Notes: generated by a model from the sequence alone, not told the origin. DNA of 9,372 bases from Lachnospiraceae bacterium UBA7012 (GCA_002449595.1 DJXE01000126.1:1-9372); one strand, 5' to 3'; positions 1-6,253 are shown, counted from the first letter of the stretch. Made by a program: numbers and translations.

Positions 1-1367
1 CCCTTTTCCTTCTGCTTGTTGATCAGGTCGTAGATCATGTAGGAGGAGTTGATGTCGAGTCCGCGCACCGCGTAGGCGGTCAGGAGCACGGTCGGGGCGG
101 AAGAGATCTCGCGGCCGACGAGCACCTTCTGGACGTTGCCGCCGGACAGGAGCCGGACGGGCGTCGCGACGGAGGGCGTCACGACCTCGAGTTCATCGAC
201 GACCTTTTCCGCGAGATGGTGCGGCGCCTTGCGGTCCGTGTAGGTGTGCGGGCCGTTGCGGAAGGAGCGGAGCATCATGTTGTCGGTCAGGTCCATGTTG
301 GCGACGAGGCCCATGCCGAGGCGGTCCTCCGGGACGAAGGAGAGGGCGACGCCCATCTCCGCGATCTGCAGGGGATCCTTGCCGATCAGTTCTTCCTCGG
401 TGCCGTCGTCTTCGTAGTAAGTGATGTTGCCCTTCTCAACGGGCTGGAGGCCGGCGATCGCTTCCAGAAGCTCCTTCTGGCCGCTGCCGGAGATGCCCGC
501 GATGCCCAGGATCTCGCCGGAGCGGGCGGAGAAGGTGACGTCCGCGAGCTTTAAGATGCCGTCCTCGGTACGGACGGTGAGGCCGCTCACTTTCAGGCGG
601 CGCTTCGTGTCGTGGGGCTCCGGACGGTTGATGTTGAGCGCGACGGAGTGACCGACCATCATGTTCGTCATTTCCTGCGCGTTCGTGTCTCTTGTCATCA
701 TCTCGCCGATGTACTCGCCGTGGCGAAGGACCGCCACGCGGTCGGAGAGTTCCTCGACCTCGTTCATCTTGTGGGTGATGATGACGATCGCCTTCCCGGC
801 GTCGCGCATGTTGCGAAGCACGGTAAAGAGTTTTTCCGTCTCCTGCGGTGTGAGGACGGCGGTCGGCTCGTCGAGGATCAGGATGTCGGCGCCGCGGTAG
901 AGGATCTTGACGATCTCGACCGTCTGCTTCTGCGAGACGGACATGTCGTAGATCTTCTGCATCGGGTCGATCTCGAAGCCGTAGGTCTTGCAGATCGTGC
1001 GGATCTTCTCGGCGGCCGCGTTCAGGTTCAGACGGCCGGGCTCCTTGAGGCCGAGGATGATGTTCTCGGTCGCGGTCATCACGTCGACGAGGCGGTAGTG
1101 CTGGTGGATCATGCCGATCCCGTAGTCGAACGCCTCGCGGGGAGAGCCGATGGAGACTTCCTTTCCGTCAATGAAGATCTGTCCCTTGTCCGGGTAATAG
1201 ATGCCGGAAAGCATGTTCATCAGGGTCGTCTTTCCGCTGCCGTTCTCGCCGAGAAGAGCGAGGATCTCGCCGCGGCGGATCGTGAGGTTCACGTCCTTGT
1301 TCGCGGTGACGGAGCCGAAAGTCTTGGTTATGCCGCGCAGTTCGACGGCAGTCTTGAGATTGTCCAT
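1..1367 (-). CDS. ABC transporter ATP-binding protein of a BMP-type nucleoside importer (3' end beyond the window)
   Basis: This is the cytoplasmic ATPase of an ABC importer in the ribose/nucleoside group, with two ABC domains fused in one chain. Reading from ATG at 1367, 455 codons are visible and the C-terminus (perhaps 50-60 residues, from usual family length) is cut off by the window edge. Domain 1 has Walker A GENGSGKTT (40-48), Q-loop Gln89, signature SVSQKQ (143-148), Walker B ILILDEP (162-168) and switch His199. Domain 2 has a degenerate P-loop, GISGSGQKE, near 291-299 that lacks the GKT, an intact signature LSGGN (407-411) and TAYAVRGLD (430-438) in place of a normal Walker B; such asymmetry is usual in this family. 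An AGAAGG ribosome site lies 5 bases before the ATG. It follows the BMP lipoprotein gene by 140 bases, which points to purine nucleosides as substrate. A related sugar substrate cannot be excluded from the ATPase alone. Confidence 0.93.
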   Translation of the reverse strand, partial: MDNLKTAVELRGITKTFGSVTANKDVNLTIRRGEILALLGENGSGKTTLMNMLSGIYYPDKGQIFIDGKEVSIGSPREAFDYGIGMIHQHYRLVDVMTATENIILGLKEPGRLNLNAAAEKIRTICKTYGFEIDPMQKIYDMSVSQKQTVEIVKILYRGADILILDEPTAVLTPQETEKLFTVLRNMRDAGKAIVIITHKMNEVEELSDRVAVLRHGEYIGEMMTRDTNAQEMTNMMVGHSVALNINRPEPHDTKRRLKVSGLTVRTEDGILKLADVTFSARSGEILGIAGISGSGQKELLEAIAGLQPVEKGNITYYEDDGTEEELIGKDPLQIAEMGVALSFVPEDRLGMGLVANMDLTDNMMLRSFRNGPHTYTDRKAPHHLAEKVVDELEVVTPSVATPVRLLSGGNVQKVLVGREISSAPTVLLTAYAVRGLDINSSYMIYDLINKQKEK

Positions 1368-1448
1368 AAGAACCTTCTTATCCTTGAAACTGGTGTGATC
1401 CGTTCCGATCAGCCTGCGTCCGCGCGGGACACCGGTTCATCGGAAAGC

Positions 1449-1483
1449 GGAAAGCCTCGGGGTTTGATCCTCCGGGGCTTTCC
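1449..1483 (-). other. Strong intergenic RNA hairpin between the lipoprotein and ATPase genes
   Basis: Arms at 1449-1462 and 1470-1483 pair over 14 consecutive positions (12 Watson-Crick and two G-T pairs on the plus strand) around a 7-base loop. On the minus-strand transcript the stem begins 24 bases after the lipoprotein stop codon and is not followed by a U-run. It is therefore more likely a 3' mRNA-stabilising or partial-termination element than a full intrinsic terminator. Such elements commonly let a binding protein be made in excess over its transporter subunits; that role is inferred here. Confidence 0.7.
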
Positions 1484-1507
1484 GTAAAATTCAATGTGTA
1501 CCTGTGA

Positions 1508-2770
1508 TCAGAACGCAGTGTCGAGCAGCGTGATGCCGTCGATCTGAACGTCGAAGTAAGGAGCGGAGCGGTACTCGGACTCGTGGAAATAGCCATCCGC
1601 GATCGCTTCGGTATCCGGCGTGTAGTCAGGATCGGTGTCGACGTCAGCCATGTAGCTCTCGAACGCCTCGCCGCCGACCGTGATGGCGGACGCGTCGAAG
1701 ACGTGGATCTTGCCGGCCTGGAGGTCAGCCTTAGCCTGCTCAAGCGCTTCCGCAGTGCCTTCCGCGGGAGCCTTCTCGCCGAGATCCGTCAGCTCGACGG
1801 AACCGGTCTCGATGTTGCCGCACCAGTCGGTGTCGATCGGCTCGCCTGCAGCAACCTGGCCGATGATGTACTCATAGTAAGGAGCCCAGTTGATGCGGGA
1901 GGAGATGATGAATGTGTTCGGGCATGCCGCAACAGTGCTGCCGTTGTAGGAGACGTTCGGGACACCTGCGGTCTCGCAGGCAGTAGGAGCGCCCATGGAG
2001 TCCGCGTGCTGGCTGATCAGGACGCAGCCGTCGTTGATGAGGTTGGTCGCGCCTTCCTTTTCAGCGATCTCGTCATACCAGGAACCGGTGAAGGTAACTT
2101 CCATGGTAGCGGTCGGGCAGACAGAGCGTGCGCCGAGGAAGAAGGAAGTGTAACCGGAGATAACTTCTGCGTAAGTGAAAGCGCCGACGTAGCCGATCTT
2201 GGCTTCTTCAGCGGTGATCTCACCGGCTTCGATCATCTCGTTCAGCTTCATGCCAGCAGCGACGCCGGCGAGATAGCGGCCTTCATAGATGGTCGCGAAC
2301 GCGTTGTGGTAGTTGTCAAGGCCTTCGGTGTGCGCCCTGGTACCGGTCGCGTGGCAGAACTGCACGTCCGGATATTCCTTGGCGGCCTGGATCATGTAGT
2401 CTTCATGGCCGAAAGAATCAGCGAAGACGATGTTGCAGCCGGCATCCGCCATCTCGCAGGCAGTGTCATAGCACTCCTGGCCCTCGGGGATGTTGGTGCG
2501 GATCTGGTACTCGACGCCAAGCTTCTCGCAGGCTTCCTTCGCAGCGTTGATGAAGTTGAGGTCGTAAGTGGAGTTCTCATCGTGAAGGGTGATGAAACCG
2601 ATCTTGACGGAAGACACGTCGCCTTCAGCGGGCGCTTCAGCTTCAGCTTCGCCTTCAGCCTCGGCCTCAGCGGCGGGAGCAGCAGCGGGAGCGGCGGAAG
2701 TCGACGCACAGGCTGCGAGCGTGCAGACGGTCATGACCGCTGCAAGCAGTACACATAACTTTTTCTTCAT
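1508..2770 (-). CDS. BMP family (PnrA-like) nucleoside-binding lipoprotein
   Basis: This is the extracellular substrate-binding component of an ABC importer, 420 residues long. The N-terminus is a lipoprotein signal: MKKK, a hydrophobic stretch, then lipobox LAAC with the lipidated Cys at residue 21. Residues 22-50 form an Ala/Glu/Pro-rich linker that tethers the ligand domain to the membrane. The mature domain starts with VKIGFITLHDENSTYDLNF and carries a BMP-like pattern (YEGRYLAGVAAGM; KIGYVGAFTYAEVISGYTSFFLGA). BMP-family proteins such as PnrA of Treponema bind purine nucleosides. The xpt gene 116 bases upstream and the ABC ATPase gene 140 bases downstream agree with that substrate. The ATG at 2770 is fixed by AGGAGG (2777-2782) 6 bases upstream and by the signal peptide. 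The exact ligand (guanosine, inosine, xanthosine or other) cannot be read from sequence. Confidence 0.93.
   Translation of the reverse strand: MKKKLCVLLAAVMTVCTLAACASTSAAPAAAPAAEAEAEGEAEAEAPAEGDVSSVKIGFITLHDENSTYDLNFINAAKEACEKLGVEYQIRTNIPEGQECYDTACEMADAGCNIVFADSFGHEDYMIQAAKEYPDVQFCHATGTRAHTEGLDNYHNAFATIYEGRYLAGVAAGMKLNEMIEAGEITAEEAKIGYVGAFTYAEVISGYTSFFLGARSVCPTATMEVTFTGSWYDEIAEKEGATNLINDGCVLISQHADSMGAPTACETAGVPNVSYNGSTVAACPNTFIISSRINWAPYYEYIIGQVAAGEPIDTDWCGNIETGSVELTDLGEKAPAEGTAEALEQAKADLQAGKIHVFDASAITVGGEAFESYMADVDTDPDYTPDTEAIADGYFHESEYRSAPYFDVQIDGITLLDTAF
2632..2673 (-). repeat. Degenerate GCTGAA hexamer repeat coding the lipoprotein linker
   Basis: Repeated Ala-Glu codons (GCTGAA, GAGGCC and variants) encode the EAEAEGEAEAEA part of the linker just after the lipid-anchored Cys. 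It is a low-complexity stretch that could vary in length by slippage without changing the reading frame. Confidence 0.7.
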
Positions 2771-2776
2771 AAGTAT

Positions 2777-2782
2777 CCTCCT
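2777..2782 (-). promoter_or_regulatory. Ribosome binding site of the BMP lipoprotein gene
   Basis: A perfect AGGAGG on the minus strand, 6 bases before ATG 2770, fixes the start. I found no convincing -35/-10 pair between xpt and this gene, so it is probably read through from xpt or from a promoter I cannot recognise. Confidence 0.85.
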
Positions 2783-2812
2783 ATTGCAAATGCAGTACAG
2801 TATCTATTTCGA

Positions 2813-2833
2813 CGGGATAGATGAGTTATCCCG
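2813..2833 (-). other. Short perfect hairpin downstream of xpt
   Basis: CGGGATA (2813-2819) and TATCCCG (2827-2833) form a 7-bp perfect stem with a 7-base loop, in the gap between xpt and the lipoprotein gene. On the minus strand it is followed by TCGAAATAG rather than a U-run. It is a poor intrinsic terminator and may be a processing or stability element. Confidence 0.4.
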
Positions 2834-2840
2834 GGGAAAC

Positions 2841-2900
2841 CTCAGTTAAAAGGAGCTCAGTCGCGGAGAGCTCAGCAGCAGGAACCTCAGTCGCAGAAAG
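2841..2900. repeat. Four-copy 15-bp imperfect tandem repeat at the 3' end of xpt
   Basis: Exact 15-base periodicity is visible: units start at 2841, 2856, 2871 and 2886, each beginning CTCAG on the plus strand (for example CTCAGTCGCGGAGAG and CTCAGTCGCAGAAAG). The last unit covers the final codons and stop of xpt. Because the period is a multiple of three, each unit puts another TGA in the xpt frame (plus positions 2887-2889, 2872-2874, 2857-2859 and 2842-2844). Confidence 0.8.
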
Positions 2901-3459
2901 TGATCTCGGTGTCGGTCATGCTCTCGATCATCGCGAGCGATTCAATACGGAGCCCGCCTGCGCGCAGTTCGTCGCCGCCGCCCTGGAACTTCTTCTCGAT
3001 CGCGACCGCCGCGCCGACAAGCTCCGCGCCGGACTGGTTCACGAGATCGACGAGGCCGCGGAGGGCGTTGCCATTGGCGAGGAAGTCATCCACGAGAAGC
3101 ACGCGGTCCGTCGGCATGAGATAATCCCTGCTCACGACGACCTGGTAATCGGTTCCGTGGGTGAAAGAGTGGACGGTAGTCGTGTAAGTGCTGCCGTCGA
3201 CGTTGCTTGTGCGATGCTTTTTCGCGAAGACGAACGGGATGTGCATGGAAATGCCGGCCGCTGCTGCGAGCGCGATCCCGCTGGATTCGATGGTCAGGAT
3301 CTTGGTCACCTGGTCATCTGCGAAGAGAGTTGCGATCTCGTCGCCGATCTCCTTCATGAACTCAGAGTTGACCTGCTGGTTCAGGAAGCTTCCGACCTTC
3401 AGGATCCCTCCGGGCAGTACCGTGCCCTCCTGCAGGATCATTTCTTTCATCCGCTGCAT
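2887..3459 (-). CDS. xpt: Xanthine phosphoribosyltransferase
   Basis: This cytoplasmic purine-salvage enzyme joins xanthine and PRPP to give XMP and pyrophosphate. Its 190 residues match the usual length and aligned features of Bacillus-type Xpt: an N-terminal segment with LKVGSFLNQQV (20-30), TIESSG (56-61), VFAKKHRT (77-84), the PRPP-binding loop VLLVDDFLANGNAL (120-133), and IEKKFQGGGDEL followed by RIESLAMIES near the C-terminus. The ATG at 3459 has GGAAAGG (3468-3474) 8 bases upstream; a second in-frame ATG three codons later is possible but has a poorer site. A promoter lies about 140 bases upstream. The downstream lipoprotein and ABC ATPase genes suggest a salvage-plus-uptake unit. Many xpt genes sit behind a purine riboswitch; none is recognisable here. 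Confidence 0.95.
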   Translation of the reverse strand: MQRMKEMILQEGTVLPGGILKVGSFLNQQVNSEFMKEIGDEIATLFADDQVTKILTIESSGIALAAAAGISMHIPFVFAKKHRTSNVDGSTYTTTVHSFTHGTDYQVVVSRDYLMPTDRVLLVDDFLANGNALRGLVDLVNQSGAELVGAAVAIEKKFQGGGDELRAGGLRIESLAMIESMTDTEITFCD

Positions 3460-3598
3460 AAGCTGCGCCTTTCCGAATCAGCGGGGAAGAGGACGGTGCT
3501 GTTCCTGCGCCGTGCCATCTGCCGCAGATCATGAATTACATATATAAGATGTAGGAATTCGTGGCTAAAACAAAGAAGACGGGTGTTTTATGCGTTCG

Positions 3599-3627
3599 AT
3601 GTTAAACGTAATCCCACCCAATGTCAA
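3599..3627 (-). promoter_or_regulatory. Sigma-A-type promoter of xpt
   Basis: On the minus strand there is a perfect -35 TTGACA (3622-3627), a 17-base spacer and -10 TAACAT (3599-3604; 4 of 6 matches). Transcription would start near 3592, giving a leader of roughly 130 bases before the xpt ATG. This is the best promoter match in the window. Confidence 0.65.
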
Positions 3628-3654
3628 TGAAGCAAAATCCTTTTTGTGACATTG
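3619..3654. promoter_or_regulatory. Perfect 8-bp inverted repeat overlapping the xpt -35 box (candidate operator)
   Basis: CAATGTCA (3619-3626) and TGACATTG (3647-3654) are perfect inverted copies separated by 20 bases. One arm overlaps the -35 hexamer. The placement suits a repressor or activator site, or a stem on transcripts from further upstream. No known regulator is recognised from the motif. Confidence 0.45.
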
Positions 3655-3697
3655 CGCAGAACAGCGTAGTCAATCCACTGAATTTTGTGAAAATTGA

Positions 3698-4897
3698 TCA
3701 TTGATTTATCACCGCGGGAGGAAGATAGTCCTCGAAATCCGCTTTTTCCAGAGTGTTGAGCAGCTCGTCGGACACGTCCTCCTGCTCGGAGATGCGGGTC
3801 GCCTGGTTGGTCACGACCGCCTCGAAGAGATTGCGCATTTCCCGGGCATTCGCGAAGTTTTCGTCCTTGTAGAGCACCTTGTGCAGGATGATCGCGCGGA
3901 GCGCCTTGTCGGCCTCCTCCGTCAGCGTGTAGCCGTACTTTTTGCAGCTGAGCATGAAGATCTGGTACAGCTCCTCCTGGGTGTAGTCCTTGAACTCGAT
4001 ATATTTATTGAAGCGCGACTTCAGGCCCGGATTGCTGTTGATGAAAGTCTCCATGAGATCCGTGTAGCCGGCGACGATCACGACGAAGTCGTCGCGGTGG
4101 TCCTCCATGGCCTTTAAGATCGTGTCGATCGCCTCCTGCCCGTAGTCGTTGCCTTCCTTCGCGAGCGCATAAGCCTCATCGATGAAAAGGATTCCCCCCA
4201 GCGCCTCCTGGATCTTCGCCTGCGTCTTGACGGCGGTCTGGCCGACGTAACCCGCCACCAGCCCGGAGCGGTCGACCTCGACGAGCTGTCCCTTCGAGAG
4301 GACGCCGATCTCCTTGTAGAGCCGCGCGAGGATGCGCGCGATCGTCGTCTTGCCGGTGCCGGGATTGCCGGTGAACACGAGGTGGAGAGAGACGGGGACC
4401 GACTTGCTTCCCTTCTCGGCGCGCAGCTTCTGGATCTTCATGAAGCTGACGAGCTCCTTCACGTCCTTCTTGATGTCCTCGAGTCCGATCAGCTCATTCA
4501 GTTCTTCCATGCCGGACTTCTCCGGCTCGGCGTTCTTCTTCGCCTGCTCGGCAGCGGTCGCCGCGGCCGTCTGTTCCGCGTCGAAAGAGGAGACCGCGGA
4601 CGCACCGCTGTTCGTTCCAGCGGAAGCGGAGTTCCCCGCCGTGCCGGTCTTCAGCATGATCTCATCCAGCTTCGCGAGCGTGACGGCCGCGTCCCGGATC
4701 TCCTGCGGCACAGCGCCGGAGAGAGCGGCGCCGTCCTTCGGGTCCTTGCTGCCTCTCGCGTGAAGCGCATCGAGCTCCTTTTCGAGCTCCTCGATGCCGC
4801 CCTTCTTCAGAAGATCTTTGTAGGCATCGTCATTGGATCCGAAAAAGTCCTTCGCCACCGAATCAAAAATATCGTCGAAACCGCTGGGATTTGCCAT
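3698..4897 (-). CDS. CbbX/SpoVK-like AAA+ ATPase
   Basis: This 399-residue cytoplasmic AAA+ protein belongs to the group that includes the Rubisco activase CbbX, sporulation protein SpoVK and the EccA ATPases. The AAA module fills roughly residues 130-399: ELIGLEDIKKDVKELV (135-150), Walker A GNPGTGKT (177-184), a pore-region segment SGLVAGYVGQT (211-221), Walker B ILFIDEA (236-242), sensor-1 region VIVAGYTD (273-280), arginine-finger segment GLKSRF (291-296) and sensor-2 region NAREMRNLFE (350-359). Residues 1-128 are an extension with a charged helical start and an Ala/Ser/Gly-rich linker (about 85-120) that probably connects an adaptor to the motor. ATG 4897 has GAAAGG 6 bases upstream. 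The motor should remodel a protein partner, but no partner is encoded nearby. It transcribes toward xpt but is probably a separate unit. Confidence 0.9.
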   Translation of the reverse strand: MANPSGFDDIFDSVAKDFFGSNDDAYKDLLKKGGIEELEKELDALHARGSKDPKDGAALSGAVPQEIRDAAVTLAKLDEIMLKTGTAGNSASAGTNSGASAVSSFDAEQTAAATAAEQAKKNAEPEKSGMEELNELIGLEDIKKDVKELVSFMKIQKLRAEKGSKSVPVSLHLVFTGNPGTGKTTIARILARLYKEIGVLSKGQLVEVDRSGLVAGYVGQTAVKTQAKIQEALGGILFIDEAYALAKEGNDYGQEAIDTILKAMEDHRDDFVVIVAGYTDLMETFINSNPGLKSRFNKYIEFKDYTQEELYQIFMLSCKKYGYTLTEEADKALRAIILHKVLYKDENFANAREMRNLFEAVVTNQATRISEQEDVSDELLNTLEKADFEDYLPPAVINQ

Positions 4898-5178
4898 GAT
4901 TTTCCTTTCAAGCTGGGATAATGATTTTCTTTGCGTGGTGCGGAATTGCTGCCTTGCCGGGAATGCACTGTTTCCTGGTGCACCACGAGTGTCTGATTCT
5001 TATTTTGTCGGGATACCGTAATTAAGTTTACAACACACGGGGGTGGGATGCCATACTTGGGAAATTAAAACATTATGTAGGAAGGGATGCATGAGGAGAG
5101 AGAAAGAACGGCCGGGTCGAAGCATAAACGGGAGAAACTGCACTGGATTGAGCGGCGAAAGCAGGTATAATAAAAAAT
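4898..5178. other. Divergent intergenic region
   Basis: These 281 bases lie between divergently transcribed genes. They contain the AAA gene ribosome site, an 8-bp inverted repeat (CGTGGTGC at 4934-4941 with GCACCACG at 4980-4987), a purine-rich tract near 5080-5108, and TATAAT at 5166-5171. No clear promoter for the AAA gene was found. A 34-codon frame from ATG 5091, behind GGAAGGG, is possible but overlaps the permease gene and is not called. Confidence 0.6.
5166..5171 (+). promoter_or_regulatory. Perfect TATAAT -10 element immediately before the permease gene
   Basis: TATAAT ends 7 bases before ATG 5179, so initiation at the usual distance would fall at or next to the A of the start codon. 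No good -35 is seen 16-18 bases upstream (CTGGAT/TGGATT only) and there is no TG extension, so the promoter call is moderate. Confidence 0.45.
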
Positions 5179-6162
5179 ATGGAAAATTTGATGTTTAGTT
5201 TAAATGCAACGATGCCGGTATTCCTCCTGATGGCGGCGGGATACCTGATGCGCCTTGCGGGGCTCATCGACCTGAATTTTGCCGGTTATATGAACCGGTT
5301 CGTATTTCAGGTGGCGCTGCCGCTCATGCTTTTCCGGCAGATCGCGACGGCCCACTTCCTGGACGTGTGGGACACGAAGTTCTTCCTGTTCTGCTTCCTG
5401 TCGACGATCGCGGCGGTCGTACTGTGCGCGCTGATCTCCCTGTTCGCGGTGAAGAAGCACGAGCGGGGCGAGTTCATTCAGGCCTCCTACCGCGCCTCGC
5501 AGGCGCTGCTCGCGACGGTCTACATCGCGAACATGTACGGGGAGAGCGGAACCACGGTGCCGATCATGATCATCGGCAGCGTCCCGCTTTACAATGTCCT
5601 GGCAGTGATGGCGCTGACCCTTTTCCCGGGGACGGAGAGCGGGGAAGCTGCCGGGGCCGGGGATGCGAAGTCCGGCGGCATCGACTGCGCGCTCGTGTTG
5701 AAGATCGCGAAGGGCATCATCACGAACCCGCTCATTCTCTTCATAATGTTCGGCATCGTCTGGTCGCTGCTTGGGCTGCCGACCGGCGGGATTCCGGACA
5801 AAACGCTTTCCAGCATCACGCAGCTCGCGACGCCGATGGGACTCCTCGGCATGGGCGCGACGCTCGACCCGAAAAAGGTCTCCGGAGAGCTGAAGAATGC
5901 GCTGATCGCCACCTTCCTCAAGCTCGTCGGCCTCGTTGCGGTCTTTCTGCCGATTGCGGCCGCGCTCGGCTTCCGGAATGAGCAGCTCGCGACGATCCTC
6001 GTCATGCTCGGGGCGCCGACGACCGTGTCGAGCTACGTGATGGCCCGCAACATGGGACACGAAGGGACGCTGACGTCGAATACCGTCGTTCTCACGACGC
6101 TGCTCAGCGCGTTTACGCTGACGTTCTGGATCTGGCTGCTCCGGACGATCGGCCTGATATAG
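5179..6162 (+). CDS. AEC family (auxin efflux carrier-type) membrane transporter
   Basis: This integral membrane protein has 327 residues, the normal size for the family, with about ten hydrophobic segments: near 8-27, 36-55, 67-90, 105-120, 127-149, 180-200, 213-228, 240-264, 268-288 and 302-324. A hydrophilic loop (151-168) separates two five-helix halves. Family-like features include RGEFIQASYRASQAL (96-110), the NPL in helix 6 (183-185) and GAPTTVSSYVMARNMG (278-293). AEC proteins carry organic acids or related anions, often by secondary transport; the substrate here cannot be told. The ATG at 5179 gives the usual MENLxFSLNATxPVF start but has no proper ribosome site. ATG 5191 is an alternative. 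The GH36 gene follows 91 bases later in the same direction with no visible terminator, so co-transcription is possible. Confidence 0.93.
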   Translation: MENLMFSLNATMPVFLLMAAGYLMRLAGLIDLNFAGYMNRFVFQVALPLMLFRQIATAHFLDVWDTKFFLFCFLSTIAAVVLCALISLFAVKKHERGEFIQASYRASQALLATVYIANMYGESGTTVPIMIIGSVPLYNVLAVMALTLFPGTESGEAAGAGDAKSGGIDCALVLKIAKGIITNPLILFIMFGIVWSLLGLPTGGIPDKTLSSITQLATPMGLLGMGATLDPKKVSGELKNALIATFLKLVGLVAVFLPIAAALGFRNEQLATILVMLGAPTTVSSYVMARNMGHEGTLTSNTVVLTTLLSAFTLTFWIWLLRTIGLI

Positions 6163-6166
6163 CATA

Positions 6167-6242
6167 GACACCTGAATTAAGTACGGACACATAGATTCAA
6201 CGACGACACCTAAATTCAGCACAGACACCTGAAGTTTTGAAA
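6167..6242 (+). repeat. Four-copy 19-bp imperfect tandem repeat upstream of the alpha-galactosidase gene
   Basis: Units of exactly 19 bases start at 6167, 6186, 6205 and 6224. All begin GACAC and the consensus is about GACACCTGAATTCAGCACG; units 1 and 3 agree at 15 of 19 positions, the others less. The array fills almost the whole gap after the permease stop codon, and its last unit runs into the AAGGAG ribosome site. An inverted pair, CTGAATT (6172-6178) with AATTCAG (6213-6219), lies within it. Confidence 0.8.
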
Positions 6243-6246
6243 GGAG
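6241..6246 (+). promoter_or_regulatory. Ribosome binding site of the alpha-galactosidase gene
   Basis: AAGGAG stands 7 bases before ATG 6254, an ideal spacing that fixes the start. Its first two bases belong to the last unit of the 19-bp tandem repeat. Confidence 0.85.
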
Positions 6247-6253
6247 ATCCACA

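Larger units (their letters stand above)
3460..3697 (-). other. Leader and intergenic region between the AAA ATPase gene and xpt
   Basis: These 238 AT-richer bases contain the xpt promoter, the 8-bp inverted repeat, and a 6-bp AT hairpin (3681-3695) just after the AAA gene stop. They also hold a small palindrome, ATCTGC-C-GCAGAT, about 60 bases before the xpt ATG. I searched the leader by eye for the conserved purine-riboswitch core and for inverted CGAA-type PurBoxes and found neither. No credible small gene is present. Confidence 0.6.

Noticed and set aside
612..1487. Long open frame on the plus strand opposite the ABC ATPase gene
   Set aside because: The minus strand encodes a clear ABC ATPase with all motifs; the plus frame is a by-product of G+C-rich codon use and has no ribosome site or recognisable fold.
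1583..2758. 391-codon open frame on the plus strand opposite the BMP lipoprotein gene
   Set aside because: It mirrors the true gene codon for codon. The lipoprotein has a signal peptide and perfect ribosome site; this frame has neither.
2841..2900. CRISPR or transposon end
   Set aside because: Units are contiguous 15-mers without spacers, and there is no transposase or terminal inverted repeat nearby.
3460..3598. Purine riboswitch in the xpt leader
   Set aside because: Expected from the gene, but the conserved TATA/ATGG, TTTCTACC and CCGTAAA-type core sequences are not present on the minus strand.
3681..3695. AATTTT-GTG-AAAATT hairpin as terminator of the AAA gene
   Set aside because: Only six A-T pairs and no following U-run on the minus strand; too weak to call.
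5091..5195. Small 34-codon gene behind GGAAGGG in the divergent gap
   Set aside because: The ribosome site is reasonable, but the frame overlaps the permease start, has no recognisable features, and spans the TATAAT element.
6167..6242. Mobile-element remnant or origin iterons
   Set aside because: No transposase, target duplication, DnaA boxes or replication gene accompany the repeats; an unassigned tandem repeat is the safer description.
5200..6252. 350-codon minus-strand frame opposite the permease gene
   Set aside because: It is Arg/Glu/His-rich, typical of an antisense shadow, while the plus strand encodes a ten-segment AEC protein.
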